From positions 1 to 11,284 of the forward strand of contig CAJTQM010000040.1 in assembly GCA_910578255.1 (NCBI GenBank): DNA of 11,284 nt, in the 5' to 3' direction. Of the stretch, positions 1 to 7,264 are shown in pieces. The translations under genes and the position numbers were made by a program. Every line of letters starts with the position of its first letter. The stretch's first letter is position 1. This stretch comes from an uncultured Oscillospiraceae bacterium (GTDB taxonomy: Bacteria; Bacillota; Clostridia; Oscillospirales; Ruminococcaceae). The notes below the pieces were generated by a model, which was not told the origin of the DNA, made no database searches, and was given only the letters and a program-made list of their open reading frames with translations.

Positions 1-1
1 A

Positions 2-208
2 AGCCCCTTTAAGTTTCCCCATTCGGTGCTGTCCGCCCTGGGGGAGGATACGGCGGGCCTGGATGAATTCCAAATCGCCGAAAAGCTGGAGAGAATTTCC
101 GGATGCCCCATGCCGAAACAGCTGTCCGGTCTGCGGGAAAAACCGGTTCGCTTTACCGAATGCTTTTTAAAAGATCAGATGAGCCGCGCATTAGAACGGA
201 TCCTGTAA
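2..208 (+). CDS. thrC: Threonine synthase, C-terminal fragment (5' end outside window)
   Basis: The open frame enters from the left edge and gives 68 residues before a TAA stop at 206-208. The fragment begins SPFKFPHSVLSALG and later carries KPVRFTECFLKDQM near the end. I recognise this pattern as the C-terminus of the long (about 490-residue) threonine synthase found in Clostridia, where a 'xSPxKF' segment and a 'KPVRF' segment close the fold. Threonine synthase is a cytoplasmic PLP enzyme that converts O-phosphohomoserine to threonine and phosphate. The PLP lysine and substrate-binding residues lie outside the window, so activity cannot be judged. A GTG at 26 is only an internal codon of the same frame. 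An intrinsic terminator begins 19 bases after the stop, so this gene ends its transcription unit. The identification rests on a short tail and family memory. Confidence 0.72.
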   Translation, partial: SPFKFPHSVLSALGEDTAGLDEFQIAEKLERISGCPMPKQLSGLREKPVRFTECFLKDQMSRALERIL

Positions 209-227
209 AGCTGTTTTTATATTGACT

Positions 228-265
228 GCGGCGGGAAAGGCGCAGACCCTTCCCGCCGCTTTTTT
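228..265 (+). terminator. Intrinsic terminator after thrC
   Basis: A perfect 10-base-pair GC-rich stem (228-237, GCGGCGGGAA, pairing with 250-259) with a 12-base loop is followed directly by six T at 260-265. It lies 19 bases after the thrC stop and only 28 bases before the next start codon, so it should separate thrC from the metallophosphoesterase gene. Confidence 0.9.
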
Positions 266-293
266 AAGACGCAAATAAAGGAGGAACGCCTGG

Positions 294-1007
294 ATGAGCC
301 TTTTTGTAATCGGCGATCCGCACCTGTCCTTCGGCTGCCAAAAGCCGATGAATATTTTTAAAGGATGGGAAAACCACGCGCAAAGGCTGGAGGAAAATTG
401 GCGGGCCGTTGTGGGGCAAAAGGATACGGTCGTTTTGCCGGGCGATATTTCTTGGGCGATGAATCTTGACGAAGCGCTGCCGGATTTTCAGTTTCTGCAC
501 AGCCTGCCCGGAAAAAAGGTGCTTTTAAAGGGCAATCATGACTATTGGTGGACCACCCAAAATAAATTGGAGCAATTTATCCAGCGCAATGGATTAGAAA
601 GCGTTTCTTTTCTCCATAATAGCTGTGTCTGCGCGGAGGGGTTTCGACTTTGTGGCACCCGCGGCTGGCTGTTTGAAAACGGGCAGGCCCACGATGAAAA
701 GATTTTGGCCCGGGAGGCAGGACGCCTTCGTCTTTCGCTGGACGCGGCGGCTGACAGCGGAGGGGAACTGCTGGTCTTTCTGCACTATCCGCCGGTTTTT
801 GGCCGGGAGGTCAACCAACCGATTTTGGAAACGTTGCTGGAATATAAGATCCGGCGGGTGTATTACGGGCATATCCATGCCGGCGGCTGTACCTTCGCGT
901 GGAACGGCAGCTATCAGGGAATTGATTTTCGATTGGTTTCCAGTGATTTTTTGCATTTTTGCCCTATGGAAATTCAAAAAAGTGCGGAAAAATCCCCACT
1001 TTTTTAG
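294..1007 (+). CDS. Calcineurin-like metallophosphoesterase (predicted phosphohydrolase)
   Basis: This 237-residue protein has the complete metal-binding set of the calcineurin-like phosphoesterase fold. GDPH gives D8 and H10, PGD gives D51, GNHD covers residues 80-83, LHYPP gives H164, and GHIH (192-195) gives H193 and H195. Enzymes of this fold hold two metal ions and cleave phosphomono- or diesters. There is no signal peptide or membrane segment, so it should be cytoplasmic. It resembles the bacterial group I know as 'predicted phosphohydrolase' (COG1768-like), whose substrate is not established. The ATG start is supported by AAAGGAGG at 277-284, 9 bases upstream. A terminator hairpin lies just before it and another overlaps its stop, and I see no promoter between the first terminator and the start. 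Its 3' end encodes the hairpin arms as the C-terminal peptide. I assign the fold firmly and give no specific substrate. Confidence 0.9.
   Translation: MSLFVIGDPHLSFGCQKPMNIFKGWENHAQRLEENWRAVVGQKDTVVLPGDISWAMNLDEALPDFQFLHSLPGKKVLLKGNHDYWWTTQNKLEQFIQRNGLESVSFLHNSCVCAEGFRLCGTRGWLFENGQAHDEKILAREAGRLRLSLDAAADSGGELLVFLHYPPVFGREVNQPILETLLEYKIRRVYYGHIHAGGCTFAWNGSYQGIDFRLVSSDFLHFCPMEIQKSAEKSPLF
976..1005 (+). terminator. Terminator-like hairpin overlapping the metallophosphoesterase stop codon
   Basis: AAAAAAGTG (976-984) pairs with CACTTTTTT (997-1005), and inside this GGA (986-988) pairs with TCC (993-995) across a C/C mismatch, leaving an AAAA loop. The final T is the first base of the TAG stop (1005-1007). 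With A-runs on one side and T-runs on the other, it could work in both directions. The GC core is only six pairs with one mismatch, so it is weaker than the other terminators here. Confidence 0.6.
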
Positions 1008-1055
1008 CGGAAACGCCAAAAGGGAAAAAATTATCAAATTCGTAACAATTCTTTC

Positions 1056-1085
1056 TTGGCAAAACCCGCTTTGACATGCTATAAT
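1056..1085 (+). promoter_or_regulatory. Probable sigma-A promoter of tig (TTGGCA, 18 bases, TG-extended TATAAT)
   Basis: The -35 box TTGGCA is at 1056-1061 and a perfect TATAAT -10 box is at 1080-1085, with an 18-base spacer. TGC at 1077-1079 makes it a TG-extended -10. A perfect TTGACA at 1071-1076 is only 3 bases from TATAAT, so it cannot pair with it. That hexamer could serve a weaker second -10 (TAATTT, 1094-1099, 17-base spacer). Transcription would begin near 1092 and leave a leader of about 65 bases before tig. Confidence 0.75.
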
Positions 1086-1158
1086 AACAGAGTTAATTTG
1101 CATTCGGCATGGGGCTTATATCCAGCCCTGTGACTGGAAAGTACAGGAGGAAGTTTAC

Positions 1159-2580
1159 ATGAGCCTTGTTTCGGCCAACAAAGTGGAGACCAACACCTAT
1201 GAATTGACGGTTTCCGTCGGTGCGGAGGAATTCAAAAAAGGGATCGACAAGACCTACAAAAAAACCGTGAAGAATATCACCGTTCCCGGTTTCCGCAAGG
1301 GCAAAGCGCCTAAGAGCATTATCGAAAAACTGTACGGCGAGTCTGTTTTTTTTGAGGATACCGTTAACGATATGTACCCGGAGGCTTATACCAAAGCGGT
1401 AGAGGAATCGGGCATCAGCCCGGTAGACCGTCCGGAAATTGAGATTACCGAGGTTTCGGCCGAGGGCTTTACCTTTACGGCGAAGGTAACGGTAAGACCG
1501 GAGGTAACGGTAAAAGAATATAAGGGCTTAAAGGCGACCAAAACGCCGGTCAGCGTCAGCGACGAGCAGGTCGATGAGGAGATCGGCAAGCTGCGGGAGC
1601 GAAACGGCAGAATGGTCACCGTTGAGGGCCGTGCCGCCAAGGATGGCGACAATGCGATCATCGATTTTGAAGGGTTTGTCGACGGCGTTCCCTTCGAAGG
1701 CGGAAAAGGGGAAAAGTTTGATCTGAAGCTGGGTTCCGGCCAGTTTATCCCGGGCTTTGAGGAGCAGATCGTCGGGAAAAATATTGGCGAGGAATTTGAC
1801 ATAAACGTAACCTTCCCAACAGATTATCAGGCAGAGGAACTGGCAGGCAAGGCGGCGGTATTCAAGTGCAAGCTGCATGAGTTGAAGGAAAAGGAACTGC
1901 CGGAGTTGGACGATGAATTTGCCAAGGACGTAAGCGAATTCGATACGCTGGACGAGTTAAAAAAGGATCTGCGCGCCAAGCTGACCGAGGCGGCAGAGAA
2001 GGATGCAGAAACCGCTGTGGAGGAACAGCTGGTAGACCAGATTGTGGAGAGCATGGAAGCGGAGATTCCGCAGTGTATGGTCGATCAAAAAACCGACGAG
2101 ATGCTGCAGAATTTTGACTATCGTTTGCAGTCTCAGGGGATGAATCTGGATCTGTATATGAAGTATACCGGCTTTTCCATCGAAGCGTTTAAAGAAACCT
2201 ATAAAGAGCAGGCCCTCAAGCAGGTGAAGATCCGTCTGGCGCTGGAGGAAATTGTAAAGCTAGAGAAAATCGAGCCGACCCAGGAAGAGTTAAACGCCGA
2301 ATATGAGCGGCTGTCCTCCAACTATTCGATTGAAATCGAAAAAATCAAAGAATTGATTCCCGAGGAGGACGTCAAGCTGGATATTGCGGTGAATAGAGCG
2401 ATTGACATGATCAAATCCAGTGCGCAGGTCACCGAAGGCGCGCCGGAGAAAAAGAAGACCGCTTCCAAGAAGAAAGCCGCTTCCGACGAGGAAAAGGCGG
2501 ACGGAGCGGAAGAGAAAAAAGCGCCGGCCAAAAAGAGAACCACGAAGAAAAAAGCGGAAGAACCCAAGGACGCCGAATAG
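1159..2580 (+). CDS. tig: Trigger factor, ribosome-bound chaperone and prolyl isomerase
   Basis: This 473-residue protein is trigger factor, which docks beside the ribosomal exit tunnel, shields nascent chains and catalyses prolyl cis-trans isomerisation. The N-terminal ribosome-binding domain contains the signature loop GFRKGKAP at 44-51. The FKBP-type domain spans about 162-245 (DGDNAIIDFEGFVDG, then FIPGFEEQIVG). A helical C-terminal chaperone domain follows to about residue 420. Trigger factors are usually about 430 residues. Here residues 421-473 add a low-complexity Lys/Ala/Glu tail with KKK repeats, which I would expect to be disordered. The ATG is preceded by AGGAGG at 1145-1150, and the N-terminus MSLVSANKVETNTYEL matches the family start. 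It is first in a tig-clpP-clpX series with a strong promoter upstream. I see no convincing promoter between tig and clpP, so co-transcription is likely. Confidence 0.97.
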   Translation: MSLVSANKVETNTYELTVSVGAEEFKKGIDKTYKKTVKNITVPGFRKGKAPKSIIEKLYGESVFFEDTVNDMYPEAYTKAVEESGISPVDRPEIEITEVSAEGFTFTAKVTVRPEVTVKEYKGLKATKTPVSVSDEQVDEEIGKLRERNGRMVTVEGRAAKDGDNAIIDFEGFVDGVPFEGGKGEKFDLKLGSGQFIPGFEEQIVGKNIGEEFDINVTFPTDYQAEELAGKAAVFKCKLHELKEKELPELDDEFAKDVSEFDTLDELKKDLRAKLTEAAEKDAETAVEEQLVDQIVESMEAEIPQCMVDQKTDEMLQNFDYRLQSQGMNLDLYMKYTGFSIEAFKETYKEQALKQVKIRLALEEIVKLEKIEPTQEELNAEYERLSSNYSIEIEKIKELIPEEDVKLDIAVNRAIDMIKSSAQVTEGAPEKKKTASKKKAASDEEKADGAEEKKAPAKKRTTKKKAEEPKDAE

Positions 2581-2646
2581 GCGTTGGATTTTAGCAGGCT
2601 CTTATGTTTTTTCCTCTTACATATTTGTGAATGGAGGTAATCAATC

Positions 2647-3228
2647 ATGAGTCTCGTACCAATGGTAGCCGAACAGACCAACCGGGGCGAACGTTCCTAC
2701 GATATTTTTTCCCGGCTGCTCAACGACCGGATCGTCATGCTCTGCGAAGAGGTGAACGACGCCAGCGCCAGTCTGGTGGTGGCACAGCTTCTGTATCTGG
2801 AGGGGCAGGACCCGGAGAAGGATATCAGTTTGTATATCAACAGCCCTGGTGGGTCGGTGACCGCAGGTCTGGCGATTTACGATACCATGCAGTATATTAA
2901 ATGCGATGTTTCTACAATTTGTATAGGTCTGGCCGCTTCGATGGGTGCGTTTTTGCTGTCCTCTGGCGCAAAGGGAAAGCGCCTGGCGCTGCCCAACAGC
3001 GAGATTATGATCCATCAGCCGATGGGTGGGATGCAGGGACAGGTTACCGATATCAAGATCCACGCGGAGCGTTACCTGCGGATTAAGAAAAACCTCAATC
3101 AGATGCTGGCGGAGAATACCGGCAAGCCGCTGGAAATCATCCAGCAGGATACGGAGCGCGACAATTTCATGTCGGCTCAGGAGGCCATGGAGTACGGCCT
3201 GATTGACAAGGTAATCACCAATCGATAG
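2647..3228 (+). CDS. clpP: ATP-dependent Clp protease proteolytic subunit ClpP
   Basis: This 193-residue protein has the full length of a typical ClpP and the serine protease triad in the expected places. These are S98 in GLAASMG, H123 in MIHQPMGG, and D172 in QQDTERDNF. The oxyanion segment SPGGSVTAG (66-74) is also present. ClpP forms a two-ring tetradecamer in the cytoplasm and degrades proteins unfolded and fed to it by ClpX or ClpC. Any N-terminal processing site would be within the first 15 or so residues. The ATG is served by GGAGG at 2633-2637. The gene lies 66 bases after tig and 72 bases before clpX, with a hairpin in the latter gap. This places the peptidase directly beside its unfoldase partner. 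I saw no CtsR-type operator before it. Confidence 0.97.
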   Translation: MSLVPMVAEQTNRGERSYDIFSRLLNDRIVMLCEEVNDASASLVVAQLLYLEGQDPEKDISLYINSPGGSVTAGLAIYDTMQYIKCDVSTICIGLAASMGAFLLSSGAKGKRLALPNSEIMIHQPMGGMQGQVTDIKIHAERYLRIKKNLNQMLAENTGKPLEIIQQDTERDNFMSAQEAMEYGLIDKVITNR

Positions 3229-3236
3229 TTTTTCTG

Positions 3237-3275
3237 AATTCGTGTGGGAGGAACGGTCCTTTCACACGAATTTTT
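3237..3275 (+). terminator. Hairpin between clpP and clpX, possible attenuator or mRNA-processing stem
   Basis: AATTCGTGTG at 3237-3246 pairs with 3263-3272. The inner bases continue with two G-U pairs and AGGA (3249-3252) with TCCT (3257-3260). This makes a nearly unbroken 16-pair stem closed by an ACGG loop. The downstream T-run is only five long (3271-3275) and two of its bases lie inside the stem. It may therefore be a leaky terminator or a stabilising stem, tuning clpP against clpX. It ends 25 bases before the clpX start and leaves the clpX ribosome binding site (3287-3295) free. Confidence 0.6.
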
Positions 3276-3300
3276 ACCTGTGTAAAGGGGGAGGAAACGT

Positions 3301-4620
3301 ATGGCGAAAAACGACGACGGTTCCAGAATGCTGCGCTGCTCGTTTTGCGGAAAAACGCAGGATAAGGTGGATAAGCTGATAACCGGTACCGGCGTGTGCA
3401 TCTGCAACGAATGTGTGCAGCTGTGCAACAGCATTTTAGAAGAAGACGGACTGTCCGGCCGGCGTAGAGCCAGCCGGGAGGAGCCGGCGGACATCACCGT
3501 TCCCAAGCCGGCACAGATTAAAGAGGTGCTGGACCAGTATGTCATTGGCCAGGATGCGGCCAAAAAGTCGCTTTCGGTGGCGGTGTACAATCACTACAAG
3601 CGGATCTTTTTCGGTAGCGACGAGGATGTGGAACTGAACAAGAGCAACGTTTTGCTGGTTGGCCCTACCGGAACCGGCAAAACTATGCTGGCCCAGACGC
3701 TGGCTAAAACCCTGAAGGTCCCCTTTGCGGTGACCGACGCCACCACCCTGACCGAGGCGGGCTATGTAGGCGAGGATGTGGAAAATATCCTGCTGCGGTT
3801 GATTCAGGCTGCCGATTACGACATCGAAAAGGCGGAACGGGGCATCATCTATATCGATGAGATTGATAAAATCGCGAGAAAAAGCGAAAATCCTTCGATC
3901 ACGCGGGACGTCAGCGGGGAAGGGGTGCAGCAGGCATTACTGAAGATTTTGGAAGGGACGGTTTCCAATGTCCCTCCCACCGGCGGCAGAAAGCACCCGC
4001 AGCAGGAGTTTATCCAGATTGATACCTCCAACATCCTGTTTATCTGCGGCGGCGCTTTCGACGGGATTGATAAGATTATAGAAAAGCGGGTCAACCAGAA
4101 ATCGCTTTTGGGCTTTGGCTCGGAGTTTATTGACCCGAAGGCAAAGGACGTGGATGTTCTGTTGGAACAGATTCTGCCGGAGGATTTGGTCAAATTCGGC
4201 TTAATCCCCGAATTGGTGGGCCGTATTCCGGTGGTCACGGGCTTGAAGGCTTTGGATGAGGAGGCGCTGGTTCGAATTTTGGTGGAGCCGAAAAACGCAA
4301 TTGTCAAGCAGTACCAAAAGCTGTTTGAGATGGACGGCATCCAGCTGATTTTTGAGCAGGAAGCATTAAGGGCCATTGCCAAGCTGGCGGTCGAGCGCAA
4401 AAACGGCGCCCGGGGCCTGCGGTCCATTATGGAATCGGTTTTGTCAGAGGCGATGTTTACGGCGCCTTCGGACTGTACCATCGAAACGCTGACGATTACG
4501 GCGGATTGTATAAACGGGCAGGACGGACCGCATATCACCTATGATTTGGACCGTTTGCCCACTTCGCTGACGCTGCCGGCCTCGAAAAAACCGCGGACAA
4601 GACGGGATTCCGTTTCCTGA
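3301..4620 (+). CDS. clpX: ATP-dependent Clp protease ATP-binding subunit ClpX
   Basis: This 439-residue AAA+ unfoldase has the N-terminal zinc-binding domain with C13, C16, C35 and C38. The ATPase core has Walker A GPTGTGKT at 121-128 and Walker B IIYIDEIDK with D186 and E187. The substrate-gripping pore loop GYVG is at 154-157 and the RKH loop at 230-232. The sensor-2 segment GARGLR is at 369-374. The ClpP-docking tripeptide, IGF in many species, reads LGF here (270-272), a known kind of natural variation. ClpX recognises degrons, unfolds the substrate and passes it into ClpP. The C-terminal 15 or so residues are basic (KKPRTRR) and probably flexible. The start has a strong GGGGAGGAA site at 3287-3295. 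A long terminator follows the stop, so clpX ends the tig-clpP-clpX unit. Confidence 0.98.
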   Translation: MAKNDDGSRMLRCSFCGKTQDKVDKLITGTGVCICNECVQLCNSILEEDGLSGRRRASREEPADITVPKPAQIKEVLDQYVIGQDAAKKSLSVAVYNHYKRIFFGSDEDVELNKSNVLLVGPTGTGKTMLAQTLAKTLKVPFAVTDATTLTEAGYVGEDVENILLRLIQAADYDIEKAERGIIYIDEIDKIARKSENPSITRDVSGEGVQQALLKILEGTVSNVPPTGGRKHPQQEFIQIDTSNILFICGGAFDGIDKIIEKRVNQKSLLGFGSEFIDPKAKDVDVLLEQILPEDLVKFGLIPELVGRIPVVTGLKALDEEALVRILVEPKNAIVKQYQKLFEMDGIQLIFEQEALRAIAKLAVERKNGARGLRSIMESVLSEAMFTAPSDCTIETLTITADCINGQDGPHITYDLDRLPTSLTLPASKKPRTRRDSVS

Positions 4621-4628
4621 GGGGAAAC

Positions 4629-4680
4629 AAAAGCTGATTCCACCTTTCTTTGCCAAAAGAAGGGTGGACTTGCTTTTTTT
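4629..4680 (+). terminator. Intrinsic terminator after clpX
   Basis: A 12-pair stem with one T-G pair (4639-4650 with 4657-4668) closes a six-base loop. Outside a small internal loop, AAAAGC (4629-4634) pairs with GCTTTT (4672-4677), and the T-run extends to 4680. It begins 8 bases after the clpX stop and should end the tig-clpP-clpX transcript. Confidence 0.85.
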
Positions 4681-4698
4681 AAAAGATTTTAGTATAAT
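4670..4698 (+). promoter_or_regulatory. Candidate upstream promoter of lon, overlapping the clpX terminator
   Basis: A perfect TATAAT at 4693-4698 has TTGCTT at 4670-4675 at the ideal 17-base spacing. The -35 box lies inside the 3' arm and T-run of the clpX terminator. The -35 is a partial match, so this is a plausible but unproven start for lon, with a leader of about 130 bases. Confidence 0.45.
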
Positions 4699-4721
4699 TC
4701 AACAAAGCAATCTTTTGCTTT

Positions 4722-4750
4722 TTGACAAATTGGAAAAACAACCTTTACAT
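4722..4750 (+). promoter_or_regulatory. Candidate second promoter of lon (TTGACA, 17 bases, TTACAT)
   Basis: A perfect TTGACA at 4722-4727 stands 17 bases from TTACAT (4745-4750), a weak -10 box with three matches to TATAAT. It would leave a leader of about 80 bases containing a small hairpin, GTCCG-CAG-CGGAC. I found neither a CIRCE inverted repeat nor a convincing CtsR heptamer pair here, so heat-shock control is not shown by the sequence. Confidence 0.45.
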
Positions 4751-4835
4751 GGGAAGCATAGAGGAAAAAATCGGTCCGCAGCGGACAACGGCAGATTTTG
4801 CATGGTTGCGGCCCTTATGATGGGAAGGTGAAAAA

Positions 4836-7253
4836 ATGTCTGAACAAAAGCAATTCCAAATACCGTTGGTGGCGCTGAGGGGACTGGTCCTGTTCCCGAA
4901 GATGATTTTACATTTCGACGTTGGCCGGGAAAAGTCCATCCGGGCGCTGAACGCTGCGATGAAAGAGGGAAACCAAATTCTGCTGACCGCCCAGAAGGAC
5001 GCCCGCAAGGACGAGTTAGAGGAAAACGGCGTTTATATGACCGGCGTTGTGGCGGAGATCCGTCAGATTCTCCGTTCCGGCGAAGATGGACTGAAGGTTC
5101 TGGTAGAGGGAAAATTCCGTGCCCGGATCAACCATATCCTCCAGACGGAGCCGTTTTGGAACGTTGTGGCCGAGGAAGCGCCGCTGAAAACGCCGGCCAT
5201 CCGCAGCAAGGCCATGGAGGAAGCGCTGCTTCGCGTTGTGAAGGATTCCTTCGAGGAATTCTGCTATCAGATGCCCAAAATGCCCAAGGAAATTTTCATG
5301 AATGTCATGGGCAGCAGCGATCCTTTGTATCTTTCAGAATTTATTCCCAGCAATCTTCCTTTGAAGGTAGCGGATAAGCAGCGCATTTTAGAAGAGGATG
5401 TGCTCTCTAAGCGCCTGCGGCTGTTGGCTCAGGCCATGGAACGGGAAAACGAAGTCCTAAGCCTGGAGCACGATATTTATGACAAGGTACGCGAATCCAT
5501 GGACAAAAGCCAGCGGGAGTATTATCTACGCGAACAGCTGCGGGTGATCTCCGAGGAGTTGGGCGAGGAGGAATCGGTGGCGGACGAGGCGGAGGAATAT
5601 TGCCGCCGGATCGACGAATTGAACCTGCCGCAGGAGGTAGCCGAGAAGTTTTACAGCGAGGCGAACCGCCTTGCCAAAATGCCGCCCAACTCCCACGAAT
5701 CCAGCGTCATCCGCGGATATCTGGACCTGTGCTTAGAGTTGCCGTGGAATGTCTCCACCCAGGACAAAATTGATATTGCCAAGGCCAAGGCGCAGCTGGA
5801 CCGGGATCATTACGGGCTTGCCAAGGTGAAGGAGCGGATTTTGGAAATGCTGGCGGTGCGCAAAATGGCGCCGGACATCAAAGGGCAGATCATCTGCTTG
5901 GTGGGCCCGCCCGGCGTGGGAAAAACCTCCATCGCCAAGTCTATTGCCAAATCCATGGGGCGCAAATACGCGCGGATTTCTTTGGGCGGCGTTCGGGACG
6001 AATCGGATATCCGAGGCCACCGCAAGACCTATATCGGCGCAATGCCGGGCCGGATTATCAACGCGATCAAGTTGGCCGGAAGCAAGAATCCGCTGATCTT
6101 GCTGGACGAGGTGGATAAACTGGGCGGCGACTATAAGGGAGACCCTTCTTCTGCATTGCTGGAGGTGCTGGACGCGGAGCAGAACGATACCTTCCGCGAC
6201 CATTTTGTGGAGGTGCCGTTTGATCTGAGCCAGGTGCTGTTTATCACCACCGCCAACGACGCGGGGATGATCCCGGCTCCGCTTTTGGACCGTATGGAAA
6301 AAATCGAGCTTTCCAGCTATGCGCGGGAGGAAAAGTTCCATATTGCAAAGGAGCACCTGATTCCCAAACAGCTACACCGCCACGGGTTGACCGCGCGTCT
6401 TTGCAAAATTGACCAGACGGCGATCTACAGCCTTTTGGACCACTATACCCGGGAAGCCGGCGTGCGCACGTTGGAACGGGAGATTGCCTGCTTGTGCCGC
6501 AAAGCGGCCAAACAGATCGTTTCCGGAGAGAAAAAGCGGGTGGTTGTTACCGAAAAAACGCTGCTTGACTGGATCGGGCCTAAAAAGTTTTTGCCGGAAA
6601 CCATCGGCGCCGTTAACGAGGTGGGCTGTGTAAACGGTCTGGCTTGGACGTCGGTAGGCGGGGAACTGCTGCAGGCGGAGGTTGCGGTGTTGGAAGGCTC
6701 TGGTAAGATAGAACTGACCGGCTCGTTAGGCGATGTGATGAAGGAATCGGCCCGCATCGGGGTGAGTTTGGTGCGGCGAATCGCAAAACAGTACCGCATT
6801 GACCCGGATTTTTATAAAACCAAGGATATCCATATTCATTTCCCGGAAGGGGCCACCCCCAAGGACGGCCCTTCCGCCGGTGTGACCATTGTAACGGCCC
6901 TGGTATCCGCGCTGACCAACGTTCCGGTGCGGCGTGAGGTGGCGATGACCGGGGAAATCAGCCTGCGGGGCAAGGTGATGCCCATCGGCGGACTGAAGGA
7001 AAAGTCCATGGCCGCCTATCGCGCGGGCATGAAGACGGTGATTATCCCCCAGAAAAACCTGCCGGACTTGGCGGAACTGGACCAGGAGGTGAGGGAGGCG
7101 ATCAGCTTTGTTCCGGCGGAGAGTATCGAACAGGTTTTAAAGGCGGCGCTGGTGGCGCCGTGCGAGGAGCCTGCGAGAACCTTGTCGCCGCAGGATTTTG
7201 TACCGCCGCCTGTGGTGGATAAGCGACGCAGTCCGGCGGTGATCGACTGCTGA
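4836..7253 (+). CDS. lon: ATP-dependent endopeptidase Lon (LonA type)
   Basis: This 805-residue protein is a full-length LonA. The N-terminal substrate-binding domain starts with the family pattern IPLVALRGLVLFP and runs to about residue 200, followed by a helical region with KSQREYYLREQL at 224-235. The AAA+ module has Walker A GPPGVGKT at 357-364 and Walker B ILLDEVDK with D424 and E425. The C-terminal protease domain has the Ser-Lys dyad: S680 in PKDGPSAG and K723 in GGLKEKS. Lon is a soluble hexamer that degrades misfolded proteins and short-lived regulators. About 30 proline- and charge-containing residues follow the usual end of the domain (775-805). The start has a GGGAAGGTG site at 4822-4830. 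Bacillus places lonB between clpX and lonA; no lonB is present here. engB begins 11 bases after the stop, so the two are probably co-transcribed. Confidence 0.98.
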   Translation: MSEQKQFQIPLVALRGLVLFPKMILHFDVGREKSIRALNAAMKEGNQILLTAQKDARKDELEENGVYMTGVVAEIRQILRSGEDGLKVLVEGKFRARINHILQTEPFWNVVAEEAPLKTPAIRSKAMEEALLRVVKDSFEEFCYQMPKMPKEIFMNVMGSSDPLYLSEFIPSNLPLKVADKQRILEEDVLSKRLRLLAQAMERENEVLSLEHDIYDKVRESMDKSQREYYLREQLRVISEELGEEESVADEAEEYCRRIDELNLPQEVAEKFYSEANRLAKMPPNSHESSVIRGYLDLCLELPWNVSTQDKIDIAKAKAQLDRDHYGLAKVKERILEMLAVRKMAPDIKGQIICLVGPPGVGKTSIAKSIAKSMGRKYARISLGGVRDESDIRGHRKTYIGAMPGRIINAIKLAGSKNPLILLDEVDKLGGDYKGDPSSALLEVLDAEQNDTFRDHFVEVPFDLSQVLFITTANDAGMIPAPLLDRMEKIELSSYAREEKFHIAKEHLIPKQLHRHGLTARLCKIDQTAIYSLLDHYTREAGVRTLEREIACLCRKAAKQIVSGEKKRVVVTEKTLLDWIGPKKFLPETIGAVNEVGCVNGLAWTSVGGELLQAEVAVLEGSGKIELTGSLGDVMKESARIGVSLVRRIAKQYRIDPDFYKTKDIHIHFPEGATPKDGPSAGVTIVTALVSALTNVPVRREVAMTGEISLRGKVMPIGGLKEKSMAAYRAGMKTVIIPQKNLPDLAELDQEVREAISFVPAESIEQVLKAALVAPCEEPARTLSPQDFVPPPVVDKRRSPAVIDC

Positions 7254-7264
7254 AGGAGTACGGT

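Noticed and set aside
594..1103. Minus-strand open frame of 169 codons opposite the metallophosphoesterase gene
   Set aside because: No recognisable protein features; it covers a gene with complete catalytic motifs and also runs across the tig promoter.
2420..2577. Lys-rich +2 frame over the tig tail as a separate small basic protein
   Set aside because: The apparent Arg/Lys-rich product is a frame shadow of the repeated AAG/GAA codons of the trigger factor tail and has no ribosome binding site.
2581..2646. Separate promoter for clpP
   Set aside because: TTGGAT at 2584-2589 has no acceptable -10 box at 16-19 bases, so I did not call a promoter here.
4711..4728. Possible CtsR-type heat-shock operator before lon (TTTTGCTTTTTGACA)
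   Set aside because: Only one half resembles the heptamer TTTGACY, and the spacing to the other T-rich half is wrong. No CIRCE repeat (TTAGCACTC/GAGTGCTAA) was found either.
5733..6356. Long minus-strand open frame (207 codons) opposite lon
   Set aside because: It lies wholly within the strongly supported lon frame, resembles no family I know, and is the kind of shadow frame expected opposite GC-rich codons.
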